Assembly (NCBI GenBank): GCA_036843405.1
Contig: DAITSJ010000006.1
Location: forward strand, 62,001-126,000
DNA length: 64,000 nt
From: DGNJ01 sp002388905
GTDB taxonomy: Bacteria; Pseudomonadota; Gammaproteobacteria; Pseudomonadales; Porticoccaceae
Direction: 5' to 3'
Made by a program: the position numbers and the translations under genes
In this document: piece by piece, positions 62,523-64,000 of the stretch
Layout: each line of letters starts with the position of its first letter
How positions within the stretch are numbered: position 1 is the stretch's first letter
Notes under the pieces: model-generated
The model's database searches: none
Told to the model about the DNA's origin: nothing
What the model saw: only the letters and a program-made list of their open reading frames with translations

Positions 62523-64000
62523 ATGACCGATTTATTGAGGTTCCTGAAACAACGATTGCCAACCACGGCGCCGATGGTAGGGGTAGCTGAAGGTCCTATC
62601 TTATGCCTGTCGGAACTGGACCGCCGGACATCCGCCCTGGCCACGGAACTGTCTGAGCGGGCCATTAATTGCCTGGCCCTGGATGCCGACAACGGTCCCG
62701 CCTGGCTTGTCGCCGACCTGGCCTGCCAGCGGGCCCGCATTCCCCTGCTCCCTTTGCCGGGTTTTTTCTCGGACAGCCAGAAGTGCCACGCCATGACCGC
62801 CACCGGGGCCGACGCCTTGATTAGCGACCGCACCTGCACTGCTTCCCGGTGGGGAAGGACTATTTTTCCGGTTGACGACAACGCCATGGTCCTGACGTAC
62901 CTGCCGACCGGGCAGCGCGCCAACGACCGGTTACCCCCGGGCACCGGCAAAATCACCTTTACTTCCGGATCCACCGGTACTCCCAAAGGGGTTTGTCTGA
63001 GCAACGGGCAACTGCTGCACCAGGCCGCCACCCTGGCACTTGCGGCAGGCCAGGACAGCCCACGACACCTGTGCCTGTTGCCGCTGCCGATGTTGCTGGA
63101 AAATGTCGCCGGCGCTTACACAGCCATGGTCGCGGGCGGGCAGGCAATCGTCCCGGCCCTGGACCGCCTGGGCTTCAACGGCAGTACCCTGGTGGATCCC
63201 GGGGCCCTGCTCCGGGCTATCGACACGGCCGCACCCCAGACAATGATTCTGGTTCCCCGCCTGCTGGAAGTACTGGTTTCCGCCTGCGAACAGGGTTGGA
63301 GTCCCCCCGAAAGCCTCCGCTTCGTTGCCGTTGGGGGCAGCCGGGTGCCACCGGCACAAATTCATCGGGCGCGCACGCATGGGATCCCGGTCTACGAGGG
63401 CTATGGCCTGTCGGAGTGTGCCTCCGTGGTAAGCCTGAACACGCCGGCCAACGACCGGCCGGGCACCGCCGGCAAACCCCTGCCGCACCTCACTGTCACC
63501 TTCGACCGTGGCGAACTGACAGTAGCCGGCAACCCCTTTCTCGGCTATGTCGGCGAGCCCCGGAGCTGGGGGCAGGAAACCGTGGCCACGGGCGACCTGG
63601 GCGAAATGGAAGACGGTTTTCTGGTCCTGCGGGGACGGCGCAAGAATCTCCTGGTGTCCAGTTACGGACGCAACATCAGTCCGGAATGGGTGGAGAGCGA
63701 AATACTGGCCGGCCCGGCCATCGCCGACTGCATCGTCTTCGGCGATGCCCGCCCCTGGCCGGTGGCGCTGGTCCAGGCTGCACCCGGCGCCACTGACCAC
63801 GATATCAACCGATGGCTGGCGCACTGCAACCGGACATTGCCCGATTACGCCCGCGTTCACCGCTGGCAACACCTGCCATCCCCCCTGGCGGACGTGCCGG
63901 GGGCTCTCACAGCCAACGGCCGGCCCCGGCGGGAGGCGATCACCCGATACTACCGCCGGATTCTCGACGATCTATACGCGGAGGGAACCACCCTTCCCGC
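62523..64000 (+). CDS. AMP-dependent acyl-CoA/acyl synthetase, partial
   Basis: The frame opens at ATG 62523 and has no stop to the window end, 492 codons. ITFTSGSTGTPKGVCLSN near residue 147 is the ATP/AMP P-loop, YEGYGLSECASV near residue 292 is the A5 motif, and ATGDLGEMEDGFLVLRGRRKN near residue 356 is the A7-A8 hinge region. It adenylates a carboxylic acid, probably a fatty acid. It follows the thermostable-hemolysin-like gene by 4 nt. The first 130 residues are short relative to standard family members. Confidence 0.9.
   Translation, partial: MTDLLRFLKQRLPTTAPMVGVAEGPILCLSELDRRTSALATELSERAINCLALDADNGPAWLVADLACQRARIPLLPLPGFFSDSQKCHAMTATGADALISDRTCTASRWGRTIFPVDDNAMVLTYLPTGQRANDRLPPGTGKITFTSGSTGTPKGVCLSNGQLLHQAATLALAAGQDSPRHLCLLPLPMLLENVAGAYTAMVAGGQAIVPALDRLGFNGSTLVDPGALLRAIDTAAPQTMILVPRLLEVLVSACEQGWSPPESLRFVAVGGSRVPPAQIHRARTHGIPVYEGYGLSECASVVSLNTPANDRPGTAGKPLPHLTVTFDRGELTVAGNPFLGYVGEPRSWGQETVATGDLGEMEDGFLVLRGRRKNLLVSSYGRNISPEWVESEILAGPAIADCIVFGDARPWPVALVQAAPGATDHDINRWLAHCNRTLPDYARVHRWQHLPSPLADVPGALTANGRPRREAITRYYRRILDDLYAEGTTLP

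Noticed and set aside
1..64000. CRISPR arrays, tRNA or rRNA genes, insertion sequences, prophage
   Set aside because: No spaced direct repeats, no cloverleaf-like sequence and no transposase or integrase motif were seen in reading.

Overview
The window is chromosomal DNA of a GC-rich (about 60% by eye) gammaproteobacterium. The evidence is a set of typical gammaproteobacterial housekeeping genes: trmL, fldB, the bifunctional mnmC, bfr/bfd with a Fur box, class 2 pyrD, pepN, a GlpG-type rhomboid, nadK, DUF1315 and a tas-type aldo/keto reductase. Species cannot be read from the sequence. The accessory content recalls marine or soil degraders of hydrophobic compounds (OM60/NOR5-, Spongiibacteraceae- or Immundisolibacter-like), which is inference only. 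I found no rRNA, tRNA, CRISPR array, insertion sequence or phage gene.

Layout. 1-25.8 kb is mostly core genome. It holds a VOC protein cut by the left edge, a DUF502 membrane protein, a VIT1/CCC1-type transporter, an overlapping trmL/fldB/mnmC/DUF2235 run, bfr and bfd with a Fur box between them, and pyrD. A Bat-type operon follows at 8.5-15.6 kb (MoxR, DUF58, DUF4381, two VWA proteins, BatD) with an orphan ParA behind it. Next come a metallo-beta-lactamase/rhodanese sulfur enzyme, tas, pepN, DUF2797, DUF1315, glpG, nadK and DUF1853.

25.8-60.3 kb is an accessory catabolic island. It carries three TonB-dependent receptors, five SDR dehydrogenases, two cytochromes P450, two nearly identical Rieske dioxygenase alpha subunits flanking one beta subunit, a phytoene-desaturase-type FAD oxidoreductase, an LLM flavin enzyme, a hormone-sensitive-lipase-type hydrolase and a zinc alcohol dehydrogenase. 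It also has two paralogous MFS carriers, two carboxymuconolactone-decarboxylase-like proteins and two TetR regulators. At 40.1-44.1 kb a plus-strand module encodes an SDR, a DUF6282 metal hydrolase, a UGSC-type CxxC protein fused to a second domain, and a NifU-C-like CxxC protein. The likely logic is receptor uptake of a hydrophobic substrate, oxygenase attack, then SDR/ADH/flavin oxidation, but the substrate is unknown. Two genes, the zinc ADH and the dioxygenase beta subunit, are each broken by a one-base frameshift. No ferredoxin or ferredoxin reductase for the oxygenases lies in the window.

The most notable non-coding signals are palindromes. AGTTRCA-N13-TGYAACT occurs three times (51061, 51114, 54405) around one TonB receptor/TetR/SDR set. 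ACATATWTTAAATATATG occurs twice, 20 kb apart (39894, 59484), before a VOC/SDR divergent pair and before a TonB receptor/TetR divergent pair. They suggest two TetR circuits that tie the dispersed operons together.

60.3-64 kb holds an ExoD-like membrane protein, a small exported protein, and a thermostable-hemolysin-family protein followed immediately by an AMP-dependent acyl ligase that runs off the right edge.
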